A DNA stretch of 64,000 bases from Nonomuraea endophytica (GCF_014203235.1 NZ_JACHIN010000021.1:104198-168197); one strand, 5' to 3'. Positions 15,842 to 23,972 are shown, counted from the first letter of the stretch. Notes: a model not told the origin generated them from the letters alone. Numbers and translations: made by a program.

Positions 15842-16981
15842 ATGGACAGTAGTTTGCCCCTCGTCAGCGTCGAGACGCTTCGCGACATGGACGCGCTGCG
15901 CCGGATGCGGGAGGCCGGTCCGGTCCACCACGTCAACATGGGCGGCAGGGAGCCGGGCTGGATCCTGACCTGCCACGAGGCCGCCGCCAAGGCGCTGGTC
16001 GACCCCAGGCTGCGCGGCGACGCGCCGCAGGCGCAGGGACCGGAGAAGGAGCTCGCCGACGAGGAGGACCTGTTCTTCCTGCCCGGCGAGCAGCACGCCA
16101 GGCTGCGCCGGATGATCTCCCGTCAGCTCACCCCGCGCCGCGTGGCCGGGCTGCTGCCGCGCATCCAGCACGAGGCCGACCTCCTGCTGGACGCCATGCC
16201 GGCCGCCGAGCCGGCCGACTTCATCGCCGCCTTCTCCCGCCCGTTCCCCGTCGCGGTGCTGTGCGAGCTGCTGGGCGTGCCGCCCGACGGCCGCCGCCAC
16301 ATCCGCGACTACGTCTTCGGCTGGATCGCCGAGGCCGGCGTGGGCACCGTGGTCACCGAGAGCGCGGGCGTCGCCATGGCCGGCTACCTCAAGGAGCTCA
16401 TCGCCCGCCGCCGGGCCGACCCGCGCGACGACCTCATCAGCGCGATGTCCGCCGCCGACCCGCGCGACGTCCTCTCCGCGGTACGGCTGCTGCTCGTCGC
16501 GGGCCACCGGCCCGTCACCCGCCTGCTGACCGAAGGCGTGGAGATCCTCCTGAGCCGCCGCCCCGGCCTGGTCGAGGACCCCGCGCGGCTCGACCCGACC
16601 GTGGAGGAACTGCTCAGGCTCATCACCCCGACCGCCCTTTCCTCCAGGTACGTCAAGGAGAGCCTGGAGATCGGCGGCGTGGAGCTGCCGGAGGGCGGCG
16701 GCGTCCACTGCGTGCTCGCCGCGGTCAACCGCGACCCGGACCGCTTCCCCGACCCCGACGCGTTCGCCCCGGACCGCCCGGCCAACCCGCACCTCGCCTT
16801 CGGCCTCGGCCACCGCCACTGCCTGGGCGCCGCCCTCGCCAGGGCGGAGGCCAAGGTCGCCGTCGGCACGCTGGCCCGGCGCTTCCCGCGCATGCGGCTC
16901 GCCGCCGACCAGGGCCCGGCTCCCACCCGGGCGGGCACCAGGAAGCTGCTCGTCGTCCTCGACCCTGGAGATCCCACGTGA
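15842..16981 (+). CDS. cytochrome P450 (RiPP cluster P450-3)
   Basis: A 379-residue P450 most similar by eye to P450-1 (REAGPVHHVNMGG near the N-terminus; RRMISRQLTPRRVAGLLPRI). The heme loop is FGLGHRHCLG with Cys327, and ExxR is in EELLRLITP. The I-helix LVAGHRPVT (His222-Thr226) lacks the acid and the first threonine, as in its two paralogues. It follows the precursor gene and hairpin, with a GGAAGGG ribosome binding site, and its stop overlaps the radical SAM start as GTGA, so the two enzymes are coupled. The substrate is presumably the LanKC-modified peptide. Confidence 0.9.
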   Translation: MDSSLPLVSVETLRDMDALRRMREAGPVHHVNMGGREPGWILTCHEAAAKALVDPRLRGDAPQAQGPEKELADEEDLFFLPGEQHARLRRMISRQLTPRRVAGLLPRIQHEADLLLDAMPAAEPADFIAAFSRPFPVAVLCELLGVPPDGRRHIRDYVFGWIAEAGVGTVVTESAGVAMAGYLKELIARRRADPRDDLISAMSAADPRDVLSAVRLLLVAGHRPVTRLLTEGVEILLSRRPGLVEDPARLDPTVEELLRLITPTALSSRYVKESLEIGGVELPEGGGVHCVLAAVNRDPDRFPDPDAFAPDRPANPHLAFGLGHRHCLGAALARAEAKVAVGTLARRFPRMRLAADQGPAPTRAGTRKLLVVLDPGDPT

Positions 16982-17985
16982 CCATCCCCGACCGCCCCCT
17001 AGAGATCATCTGGGACATCACCTACGCCTGCCCGTTGCGCTGCGTGCACTGCTACTCGGAGTCCGGCCGGCGGCCCAGCCGCCAGCTGCGCCGCGACGAT
17101 CTGCTGCGCATGGCCGACGCCATCGTCGCGATGCGCCCCTACGGGATCTCGATCGCCGGCGGCGAGCCGCTGCTGGTGAAGGAGCTGTTCGAGGTCACCG
17201 AGCGGATGACGGCCGCGGGCATCCAGGTGGCGCTGTTCACCGGCGGCTGGACGCTGCGGCCCGAGATGGTCGGCGACCTGGCCCGCGCCTTCTTCCGGGT
17301 GAGCGTCAGCCTGGACGGGGCCACGGCCGAGGTGCACGACCGCGTCCGCGGCCGGCGCGGCTCCTTCGACCGGGCGCTGCGGGCGCTGGACATGCTGGCC
17401 GGGGCCGGGCCCGTCTTCGGCATCGACTGCGTCGTGGTGCGCAGCAACTTCGGGCAGATCGAGCAGGTGTGCACGGAGCTGGTGCCGCGCTTTCCCGGGC
17501 TCGGGTTCGTCTCCTTCGGGGCGGTGGTGCCGGAGGGGCTGGCCAGCCGTACCGGCTTCGCCGAGCACGAGCTGCTGACGGAGGAGCAGATGGCGGCGAT
17601 GGGCGCGCCCGCCTTCCGCGAACGGCTGCGCGCGCTCGTCCCGCCGGGCGTGCACGTCACCGCCACCGACAACCTCGCCCTGCAGATGCACCCCGACCGG
17701 ATCCGCGAGGGCCAGTTCTTCCCCGCGCTCCAGATCGAGCCCGACGGCGCCGTACGCGCGATGCCGGCCTACGAGGGCACCGTCGGCAACCTGCTGACCG
17801 ACTCCCCCGCCGAGCTCTGGCGGCGCTCGGTCGAACGGTGGCACGACCCGTTCGTGGTCGCCACGCTCACCCCGGTCCGCACCGTGCGTGAGTGGGCCGA
17901 GGCCACCCGGCGGATCGACTACCACTTCGCCTCGGCGGCCGACCGCGAGCGCATCGACCGCCGCCCGGCGTTCGCCCAGCTGTGA
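16978..17985 (+). CDS. radical SAM enzyme with cysteine-free SPASM-like C-terminus
   Basis: 335 residues from GTG 16978 (GGAG 8 bases upstream). Cys18, Cys22 and Cys25 in ACPLRCVHCYSESG form the CxxxCxxC site for the [4Fe-4S] cluster that cleaves S-adenosylmethionine; SIAGGEPLL is the SAM-binding GGE motif. The C-terminal third has the QIEPDGAVRAMPAYEGTVGNLL outline of peptide-modifying SPASM enzymes (usually with Cys where this has Met-Pro-Ala). The last 150 residues hold no cysteine, so auxiliary clusters cannot form in the normal way. Only two other cysteines occur, mid-protein. Its place after the precursor and P450-3 suggests peptide modification, but leader-binding RRE features are not visible. 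Confidence 0.88.
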   Translation: MTIPDRPLEIIWDITYACPLRCVHCYSESGRRPSRQLRRDDLLRMADAIVAMRPYGISIAGGEPLLVKELFEVTERMTAAGIQVALFTGGWTLRPEMVGDLARAFFRVSVSLDGATAEVHDRVRGRRGSFDRALRALDMLAGAGPVFGIDCVVVRSNFGQIEQVCTELVPRFPGLGFVSFGAVVPEGLASRTGFAEHELLTEEQMAAMGAPAFRERLRALVPPGVHVTATDNLALQMHPDRIREGQFFPALQIEPDGAVRAMPAYEGTVGNLLTDSPAELWRRSVERWHDPFVVATLTPVRTVREWAEATRRIDYHFASAADRERIDRRPAFAQL

Positions 17986-18052
17986 GGCGGGTTCCGCGTT
18001 GAGCGGACGTTGATCCGACGTTGGCAGAGCGCGATTAACCTCCCCGGAAGAG

Positions 18053-19183
18053 ATGGGGAGAAGCTACCGGGCCCGCAGCGTGGCGATCGGCGTCGCCACG
18101 CTCGCCGTCATGCTCGCGGCCGTGGGCGCTGCCTGCGTCGCCGGCCGGTGGGCGGGCCTCGGGGCGGCGCTGCTGGCCGGTGCGCTCTTCCAGCCCGTGC
18201 ACCGGCTGGCCAGGCGCGCCGCCGACCGGCTGCTGGACGGCAGGACCGCCGACGTGCGCGCGCTGGCCGCTACCGCCAGGCAACGCCTCCAGCAGGGCGA
18301 TCCGCACTCGGGGCTGCGCGCGATCCTGGCGCTGCTGTGCGCCGCGCTGCCGGTCACCGGGGCCGCCGTCGAACTCGACGACCACGTCGTACAGACCGGC
18401 ACGCTGCCCGCCACCGCCACCTCGGTGAGCCTGGAACGACACGGCGAGCCGGTCGGCCGGCTGCTCCTCGGGGCCTACACCGGGCGGGGCGCGCCGGGCC
18501 GGGTCACCACGCGGGTGCTGGCCGCGCTGCTGCCCGCGCTGGCCGACGCCGCCCACGCCGTACGGCTGGCCGGAACGCTCCAACGCGAGCACGAGCGCGC
18601 CTCGGCACTGCGCGCCCAGGAGCGCCGGAGGCTCGGCCGGGACCTGCACGACGGGCTCGGCCAGTCGCTCAGCGGCCTCGCGATGTCCATCCACGCGGCC
18701 CGCCTGGCCGCCAGAACCGCCCCGGAACAGGCCGAAGCCCTGTTTATGCGGTTGCTCTCCGCGATGGAGGAGGTGACTATTGAGGTCGGCAGGCTGGTGG
18801 ACGGCGCGCCCCCGCCCCAGCTGGCCGAGCTCGGCCTCCTCAAGGCGATCGAAGCACTCGTCGGTTCCCCGCTCTCGTCGGGGGGCGGTGACCTGGAAGG
18901 GCTGCCGCCCGCGGTGGAGCTTGCGGTCTACCGCATCGTCCAGGAGGCGGTGACGAACGCGCATCGGCACGCGGCGGCGACCTCGGTCACCGTCGCTGTA
19001 GAGCGATGCCAGGACCGGCTTCTGGTGCGGGTCCGCGACGACGGTCGCGGGCTGCCCGCCCAGCCGCCGGCCGGCATCGGTCTGCGGTCCATGCGCGAGC
19101 GGGCCGCCGAGCTCGGCGGCTGCTGCGTGATCCGGCACGCGGAGGGAGGCGGGACGATTGTCGAAGTCGATCTACCCCTGTGA
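18053..19183 (+). CDS. NarL-type sensor histidine kinase
   Basis: 376 residues. Two hydrophobic helices near the N-terminus (about 8-50) anchor it in the membrane without a large external loop. A GAF-like region follows, then the HisKA_3 dimerisation helix with the phospho-acceptor in RRLGRDLHDGLGQSLSG and the HATPase domain with the N box EAVTNAHRH, the G1 box VRDDGRGL and the G2 region GIGLRSMRERAAELGG. All catalytic elements are present. The gene is 67 bases after the radical SAM gene and overlaps the SARP-REC fusion by 26 bases, so it probably phosphorylates that protein. Confidence 0.9.
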   Translation: MGRSYRARSVAIGVATLAVMLAAVGAACVAGRWAGLGAALLAGALFQPVHRLARRAADRLLDGRTADVRALAATARQRLQQGDPHSGLRAILALLCAALPVTGAAVELDDHVVQTGTLPATATSVSLERHGEPVGRLLLGAYTGRGAPGRVTTRVLAALLPALADAAHAVRLAGTLQREHERASALRAQERRRLGRDLHDGLGQSLSGLAMSIHAARLAARTAPEQAEALFMRLLSAMEEVTIEVGRLVDGAPPPQLAELGLLKAIEALVGSPLSSGGGDLEGLPPAVELAVYRIVQEAVTNAHRHAAATSVTVAVERCQDRLLVRVRDDGRGLPAQPPAGIGLRSMRERAAELGGCCVIRHAEGGGTIVEVDLPL

Positions 19184-20684
19184 GGTTCCCACGTCCACCC
19201 GGCTGAGCTTCCAGATCCTTGGACCGTTCCAGGCCCATCGCGACGGCGCCGCCCTCGACCTGGGCGGCCTGCGCCAGCTCGCGGTCCTGGCCCGGTTGCT
19301 GGTGGCGCGGGGGCGGGCCGTACCCGCGAGCCTGCTCGTGGACGAGATCTGGCCGGGACGCCCGCCCGCGCAGCCGCTGGCCAGCATCCAGGGGTACGTC
19401 TCCCGGCTGCGCCGCGCCCTCGAACCCGACCGCCCGCCGCGCCAGGAGGCCACCGTGCTGGTCAACGCGCCGCCCGGCTACGCCCTGCGGGCGGACGCCG
19501 AGCAGGTCGACGCCTGGCGCTTCGAGTCCGAGGTACGCCGCGCCTGCGACGAGCCGCGCCAGGTCTGGACGTACATGGAGGCGGCGCTGGCATTGTGGCG
19601 CGGCCCGGCGCTGGCCGAGCTGGCCAACCTCCCCTGGGCTGCCACCGAGGCGGCCCGGCTGGAGGAGCTGCGGCTGGTGGCCGTCGAGCGGCACGCCGAC
19701 GCCGGGATCCGGCTGGGCATGGCCGCCGCGCTCGTACCCGATCTTGAGGCGCACGCGTGCGCCCACCCGCTGCGCGAGGAGGCCTGGCGGCTGCTGGCCT
19801 CCTCGCTCTACTCCAGCGGCCGCCTGGGCGACGCGCTCGGCGCGCTGCGCAGGGCCCGCGCCTTCTGGCGGGAGGAGCTGGGTCTCGACCTGTCGGCGGA
19901 GCTGCGCGCGCTGGAGGCCGACTTCCTCGCCCAGCGTCCCGCCGGACGGCCGTGGCTGCCCGAGCAGCGGCGCGCGCCCGAGCGTCCGGCGCCGAGGGTG
20001 CTGGTCGCCGACGACCAGGCGCTCGTGCGGGCGGGGCTGCGCGTGGTGCTGGACGCCGAGCCCGACGTGCGCTTCGCGGGTGAGGCCGCCGACGGGGAGG
20101 AGGCGGTGGCCGCGGTACGCGCGCTCAGGCCGGACGTGGTGCTGCTCGACATCCAGATGCCGCGCCTGGACGGCCTGGCCTCGGCCCGCCGCATCCTGGC
20201 CGGGCCACGACCGCCTAAGGTGATCATGCTGACCACGTTCGGCAGCGACGAGAACCTCTACGCGGCGCTGCGGGCCGGGGTGAGCGGGTTCATCCTCAAG
20301 ACCTCGCCACCGGAGCAGCTCGTCGCGGCGGTGCGCGCGGCGGCGGCAGGCGACGCCCTCATCGACCCGGCCGTCACCACCCGCCTCATAGCCGCCTTCG
20401 CCTCCCACCCCACCACCGACTCCGCCTCCTTTGCCTCCTTTGCCGGTGCCCCGCTGGAGCCTGCGGGGCCGGTGGGCGGGCTCGACGGGTTGTCGCCGGG
20501 GCAGCTGACCGTGCTGCGCCTTGTCGCGCGGGGGCTGAGCGACCGGCAGATCGGCCAGGTGATGGGCTTCGCCGACGCGGGCGCGCTGGTCGGCGATCTG
20601 CTGTCCTGCCTGGGCCTGCTCGACCGCGCGCAGCTGGTCGTGCTCGCCTACGAGTCGGGCCTCGTCACACCGGGGGGCCGATGA
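19158..20684 (+). CDS. SARP-BTAD transcription activator fused to a NarL-type response regulator
   Basis: 508 residues from TTG 19158, which has GGAGG 8-9 bases upstream and overlaps the kinase gene. Residues 15-110 are the winged-helix DNA-binding domain of SARP/AfsR proteins (RLSFQILGPFQAHRDG, ending in the wing NAPPGYALRA). Residues about 115-260 are the bacterial transcriptional activation domain (ALALWRGPALAELANLPW and following helices). Residues about 279-395 are a receiver domain with the acidic pocket in VADDQALVRAG, phospho-acceptor Asp331 (LLDIQMPRLDG) and FILKTS. The C-terminal 80 residues resemble LuxR/NarL HTH (LSPGQLTVLRLVARGLSDRQIG), but the recognition-helix part is altered. 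Likely a phosphorylation-controlled activator of the RiPP cluster. Confidence 0.88.
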   Translation: MSKSIYPCEVPTSTRLSFQILGPFQAHRDGAALDLGGLRQLAVLARLLVARGRAVPASLLVDEIWPGRPPAQPLASIQGYVSRLRRALEPDRPPRQEATVLVNAPPGYALRADAEQVDAWRFESEVRRACDEPRQVWTYMEAALALWRGPALAELANLPWAATEAARLEELRLVAVERHADAGIRLGMAAALVPDLEAHACAHPLREEAWRLLASSLYSSGRLGDALGALRRARAFWREELGLDLSAELRALEADFLAQRPAGRPWLPEQRRAPERPAPRVLVADDQALVRAGLRVVLDAEPDVRFAGEAADGEEAVAAVRALRPDVVLLDIQMPRLDGLASARRILAGPRPPKVIMLTTFGSDENLYAALRAGVSGFILKTSPPEQLVAAVRAAAAGDALIDPAVTTRLIAAFASHPTTDSASFASFAGAPLEPAGPVGGLDGLSPGQLTVLRLVARGLSDRQIGQVMGFADAGALVGDLLSCLGLLDRAQLVVLAYESGLVTPGGR

Positions 20685-22627
20685 GCGCATGGCTGTCCGC
20701 CGGGGTGCGCGGTGCCGGAGTGAGCGGGGCCGGGTGGTCGGTGAGCCGGTGGCTGGCTGTTGTTGCGGCGGGGTTGACGGTCGCGGCGCTGGTGATGCGG
20801 GCGTTGCTGCCCGGCGCGTGGTCGCCCGACGTGCCGTTGCTGCCCGACTACGCCGCCGGGCTGGCCTTCCCTGCGCTGGGGGCGTTCCTGTTGCGGCGCC
20901 GTCCCGGTCACCTGCTGGCCCGGCTGATGTGCGCGGGCGGGCTGGCCTGTGCCGTACGGATCGGCGCGGAGACGGGCATGCTCACCGCGGCCGCCGCCGG
21001 TGATCTCGAACTGGCCGCGCTGCTGCGCTATCCGGCCGCGATCGGCCGCGTGGTAGGCGGCATGCTGCTGGCCGGGCTGCTGCCCGCGTACTCGCCGGAC
21101 GGCCGGCTGCCCTCGCCGCGCTGGCGGCCGGTGGTGGCCTTCGCGGTGCTGGTGACCGCCCTGGAGTGCGTACGTGCGGTGGTCCGGCCGACACCGCCGC
21201 CGCAGACGCTCCACTGGCCGGCGGTCATCCCGAACCCGCTCGCGATCGAGGCCCTGGCCCCGGTCGACGGCCTGCTGCGCGACGTCACCGAGGTCGGCAC
21301 GCTGGCGGTGGTCGTGGCCGGGCTGTTCTCGCTGGCCCTGCGGGCGCGGGGGGCCGGCGCCGCGCTGCGCCGCCAGCTCGCCTGGCCGCTCGGGGCCTTC
21401 GCCCTGTATGTCATCTGCCTGCTGGCCGGACCGGCGTTCTGGGCGGCGTGCCTGGTCGCTACCGCGCTCGTGCCGATCGCGATCGTCGCCTCGGTGCTGC
21501 GCCACCAGCTGTTCGGCATCGAGGTGCTGCTCGGCAAGGCACTGGTCGGCGCGGGGGTGGCGGGCGTGGTCAGCGTCGCCTACCTGGCCGCCTCCGGTGC
21601 GGCCAGCCTCGTGGTCTCCGGCCGCGGCCAGCTCGCCGGGCTGGCCGCCGCACTCCTGGCCGGCGCCGCCTTCCAGCCTTTGCGCGTACGGCTGCGCCGC
21701 CTCGTCGACCACGCCATGTACGGCCCCCACGGCGACCCGCACCGCCTGGCCAGACGCCTGGCCGCCGAGGTGAGCCGCGCCGACCCCGACCAGGCACTCC
21801 GCGCGGCACTGCGGGTGACGGCCGACGGTCTCGCGGTCCGCGGCCTGGCCGTCCGCATCCGCCGCGGCGCCACGATCGCCATCGGCGACCCCATCCAGGT
21901 CGGCGACGCCGACCCCATCAGCCGCCACCCGGACAGCCAGACCACAACCGGCCAGACCACAGACAGCCGAACCACAGACAGCCGAACCACAGACAGCCGG
22001 ACCACAGACAGCCGGACCACAGGCAGGCGGGCCAGGGCCGGAAAGAGCCGGGACGGACAGGTCTCAGACGAGCAGGCCAGGCAGGGGAAGGCCAGAGGCA
22101 GACGGGTCACAGGCAGTCAGGCCACCGGCGGGCAGGTGGCAGGCGGGCAGGTCACGGGTGGGCAGCTCGGGAGTGGGCAGGTCGCGGGTGGGGTGCGGGC
22201 GGCGGGTAGGGAGTTGCCGCTGGTCTGGTACGGCGAGCCCGTCGGCACCCTGGTCATCGGCCCACCGGGCACCAGGCAGTTCACCGCCGACTACGCGGAG
22301 GAACTGCTGTGGGCGGCGGCGCCGTACATCGCCGACTGCGCCCACGCCGTGCGGATGCGCGACGACCTGCGGCGCTCGCGCGAACGGCTGGCGGCGGCCA
22401 GGGAGGAGGAGCGGCGGCTGCGCGACGGCCTGCGCGCCGAGCTCGACCGGGCGCTCGAAGGCGTTCACCGGTCGTTGCGGGAGGCGGGCACGAGCCTGCG
22501 CAGTTCGCCGTCGGCGGCCGACCGGCTGCTGGGCGACGTGGGCACGGATGTGCACGACGCGGCCATGCGGGTGCGCGCGCTGCTCCACGGCCTGAGCGGC
22601 GAGGCGGACGCGGCGAACCGCCGCTAG
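20681..22627 (+). CDS. kinase-like membrane sensor lacking phospho-acceptor and ATPase domain
   Basis: 648 residues, coupled to the preceding gene by ATGA. The first 330 residues contain about eight to ten hydrophobic helices, followed by a GAF-like region. The region is split by a repeat-rich, disordered linker (about 415-510) built from TDSRT and GGQVx units. After a second GAF-like piece (LPLVWYGEPVGTLVIGPPG) comes a helix resembling the HisKA_3 helix (AREEERRLRDGLRAELDRALEG), but where kinases have RDLHDG the histidine is missing. The protein then ends without a HATPase domain. It cannot be an ordinary kinase; a sensor or scaffold that modulates the neighbouring kinase is possible (inference). 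Confidence 0.75.
   Translation: MSAWLSAGVRGAGVSGAGWSVSRWLAVVAAGLTVAALVMRALLPGAWSPDVPLLPDYAAGLAFPALGAFLLRRRPGHLLARLMCAGGLACAVRIGAETGMLTAAAAGDLELAALLRYPAAIGRVVGGMLLAGLLPAYSPDGRLPSPRWRPVVAFAVLVTALECVRAVVRPTPPPQTLHWPAVIPNPLAIEALAPVDGLLRDVTEVGTLAVVVAGLFSLALRARGAGAALRRQLAWPLGAFALYVICLLAGPAFWAACLVATALVPIAIVASVLRHQLFGIEVLLGKALVGAGVAGVVSVAYLAASGAASLVVSGRGQLAGLAAALLAGAAFQPLRVRLRRLVDHAMYGPHGDPHRLARRLAAEVSRADPDQALRAALRVTADGLAVRGLAVRIRRGATIAIGDPIQVGDADPISRHPDSQTTTGQTTDSRTTDSRTTDSRTTDSRTTGRRARAGKSRDGQVSDEQARQGKARGRRVTGSQATGGQVAGGQVTGGQLGSGQVAGGVRAAGRELPLVWYGEPVGTLVIGPPGTRQFTADYAEELLWAAAPYIADCAHAVRMRDDLRRSRERLAAAREEERRLRDGLRAELDRALEGVHRSLREAGTSLRSSPSAADRLLGDVGTDVHDAAMRVRALLHGLSGEADAANRR
21931..22020 (+). 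repeat. 15-bp minisatellite inside the kinase-like gene
   Basis: Six in-phase 15-base units; the last four are nearly identical (AGACAGCCGAACCAC or AGACAGCCGGACCAC). Each encodes a five-residue unit (Thr-Asp-Ser-Arg-Thr). Because the unit is a multiple of three, copy-number change would lengthen or shorten the linker without a frameshift. Confidence 0.85.
22127..22186 (+). repeat. second 15-bp tandem repeat in the same gene
   Basis: Four diverged 15-base units based on GGCGGGCAGGTGGCA and GGTGGGCAGCTCGGG, followed by a partial fifth. They encode Gly/Gln/Val-rich five-residue repeats (GGQVA, GGQVT, GGQLG, SGQVA). Confidence 0.75.
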
Positions 22628-22677
22628 GCACCTTCGTGCCGTCTGAGCGCTGGTCGCCTTTCGTGCCGGCTGAAGCG

Positions 22678-23181
22678 CTAGTCGCCCTTGGTGCCGTCGA
22701 TCAGTTCGCGGATGATGTCGAGGTGGCCGTTGTGGCGGGCGGTCTCCTCGGTCATGTGGCCGATCACCCAGCGCAGCGTCACGTGCCGGTCGCCGCTGAT
22801 CGTGCCGTGGGACATGGTGTCCAGGCCGATCCCGGCGATCTTCCGGCGGACAACCTCGCACTGCTCCTCGTACTCGGCCAGCAGCTGGGCCAGCGGCACC
22901 CGCAGGGCGACGGTGAACTCGGCGTCCGGGTCGTCCTGGGTGTAGGGGCCGAGGTCGGTGCCGCCGAGGAACATCACCTCGAACCAGTAGTGCTCGTTCC
23001 AGCGCAGGTGGTTGACGATTCCGGCGGGTGTCATCAGCGGCGAGGCCGGCAGTGGGGCCTTCACGGCGGCTTCGTCGTCGAGGCCGGCGCACTTGTGCAC
23101 GACGGTGGCGCGGGCATAGTCGTGGAAGGTGTCGAGCGTGGTCCGCTCGTCCCACGTGCCGGGGGTGTCGCTTCGGGTCAT
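22678..23181 (-). CDS. DinB / DUF664-family protein
   Basis: 167 residues. The pattern matches the DinB-like four-helix fold: an N-terminal helix (TTLDTFHDYARATVV), PAGIVNHLRWNEHYWFEVMF with the first conserved histidine, and the C-terminal VTLRWVIGHMTEETARHNGHLDIIREL supplying two more histidines of the metal triad. Relatives include mycothiol-dependent transferases of actinobacteria and uncharacterised DUF664 proteins, so a thiol-transfer role is possible. The ATG at 23181 overlaps the stop of the upstream PLP-enzyme gene by 4 bases, forming a two-gene operon. Confidence 0.85.
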   Translation of the reverse strand: MTRSDTPGTWDERTTLDTFHDYARATVVHKCAGLDDEAAVKAPLPASPLMTPAGIVNHLRWNEHYWFEVMFLGGTDLGPYTQDDPDAEFTVALRVPLAQLLAEYEEQCEVVRRKIAGIGLDTMSHGTISGDRHVTLRWVIGHMTEETARHNGHLDIIRELIDGTKGD

Positions 23182-23966
23182 CGCTCCAGGATGCCGGACG
23201 TGACAAGGGCGACGATCCGGGTGCCGGGGGCGAAGGCGCCTTGCCGTACCAGATCGAGGACGCCGTAGAGCATTTTGGCGACGTAGATCTTCTCCACGCC
23301 GTGGTGGGCGGCGAAGGCGTCGAGTTCGGGGGTGGTTTTGGCGTAGCCGCCAAAGTGGTAGCCGGTCTCCAGGCGCCAGTTCGGCCGGACCCGACCGTAG
23401 GCCTCGTGTTGCAGGCGTTCGACCTCGGCGGCCAGGAAGTCGCCGCCTTTCAGGACGGGGAAGCCGATCGCCCGCCGCCCCTCGGGCAGCCCGGCGGAGA
23501 TGCCGGCCAGCGTGCCGCCGGTGCCGACCGCGCAGCAGATCACGTCGTACGGCTCGCCGATCTCGCCCGGCAACTCCGCGCAGCCGCGTACCGCCGCCGC
23601 GTTGCTGCCGCCCTCGGGCAGGATGGCCACCTCGCCCCACCGCTCCCGCAGCATCTCCTGTACGGCCGGCGTGTGCTTGAGCCGGTAGGTGGCCCGGTCG
23701 AGGTAGCCGAGGCGCATGCCGCACGCGACCGCGTGGGCGAGGCAGGGGTTGAGCGGCAGGTGCTCCTCGCCGCGGATGATCCCGATCGTCTCGATGCCGC
23801 GCTCGCGTCCGGCGGCGGCCACGGCGCGGATGTGGTTGGAGTAGGCGCCGCCGAAGGTGAGGATGCGCGGGTGGCCGAGGTTGTACTTCAGCTTGCGCGG
23901 TTTGTTGTCGTCGACCTTCAGCATGACCCGTACCGAGCCGAGCGACGGATCTGCCAGCGTGCGCAT
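23178..23966 (-). CDS. PLP-dependent ACC deaminase / D-cysteine desulfhydrase-like enzyme
   Basis: 262 residues, shorter than the usual 320-340. The PLP-lysine region is present (DDNKPRKLKYNL), followed by ILTFGGAYSNHIRAVAAAG, typical of this fold-type II subfamily. A glycine-rich phosphate loop, AVGTGGTLAGISAGL, and the C-terminal ALVTSGILER-type tail are also visible. The first 20-30 residues of longer homologues, before the substrate-binding loop, are missing. The ATG at 23966 is supported by TAGACT 6 bases upstream (leaderless). Likely substrates are D-cysteine or a related beta-substituted or cyclic amino acid; sequence alone cannot separate these. Confidence 0.8.
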   Translation of the reverse strand: MRTLADPSLGSVRVMLKVDDNKPRKLKYNLGHPRILTFGGAYSNHIRAVAAAGRERGIETIGIIRGEEHLPLNPCLAHAVACGMRLGYLDRATYRLKHTPAVQEMLRERWGEVAILPEGGSNAAAVRGCAELPGEIGEPYDVICCAVGTGGTLAGISAGLPEGRRAIGFPVLKGGDFLAAEVERLQHEAYGRVRPNWRLETGYHFGGYAKTTPELDAFAAHHGVEKIYVAKMLYGVLDLVRQGAFAPGTRIVALVTSGILER

Positions 23967-23972
23967 GGCGCT

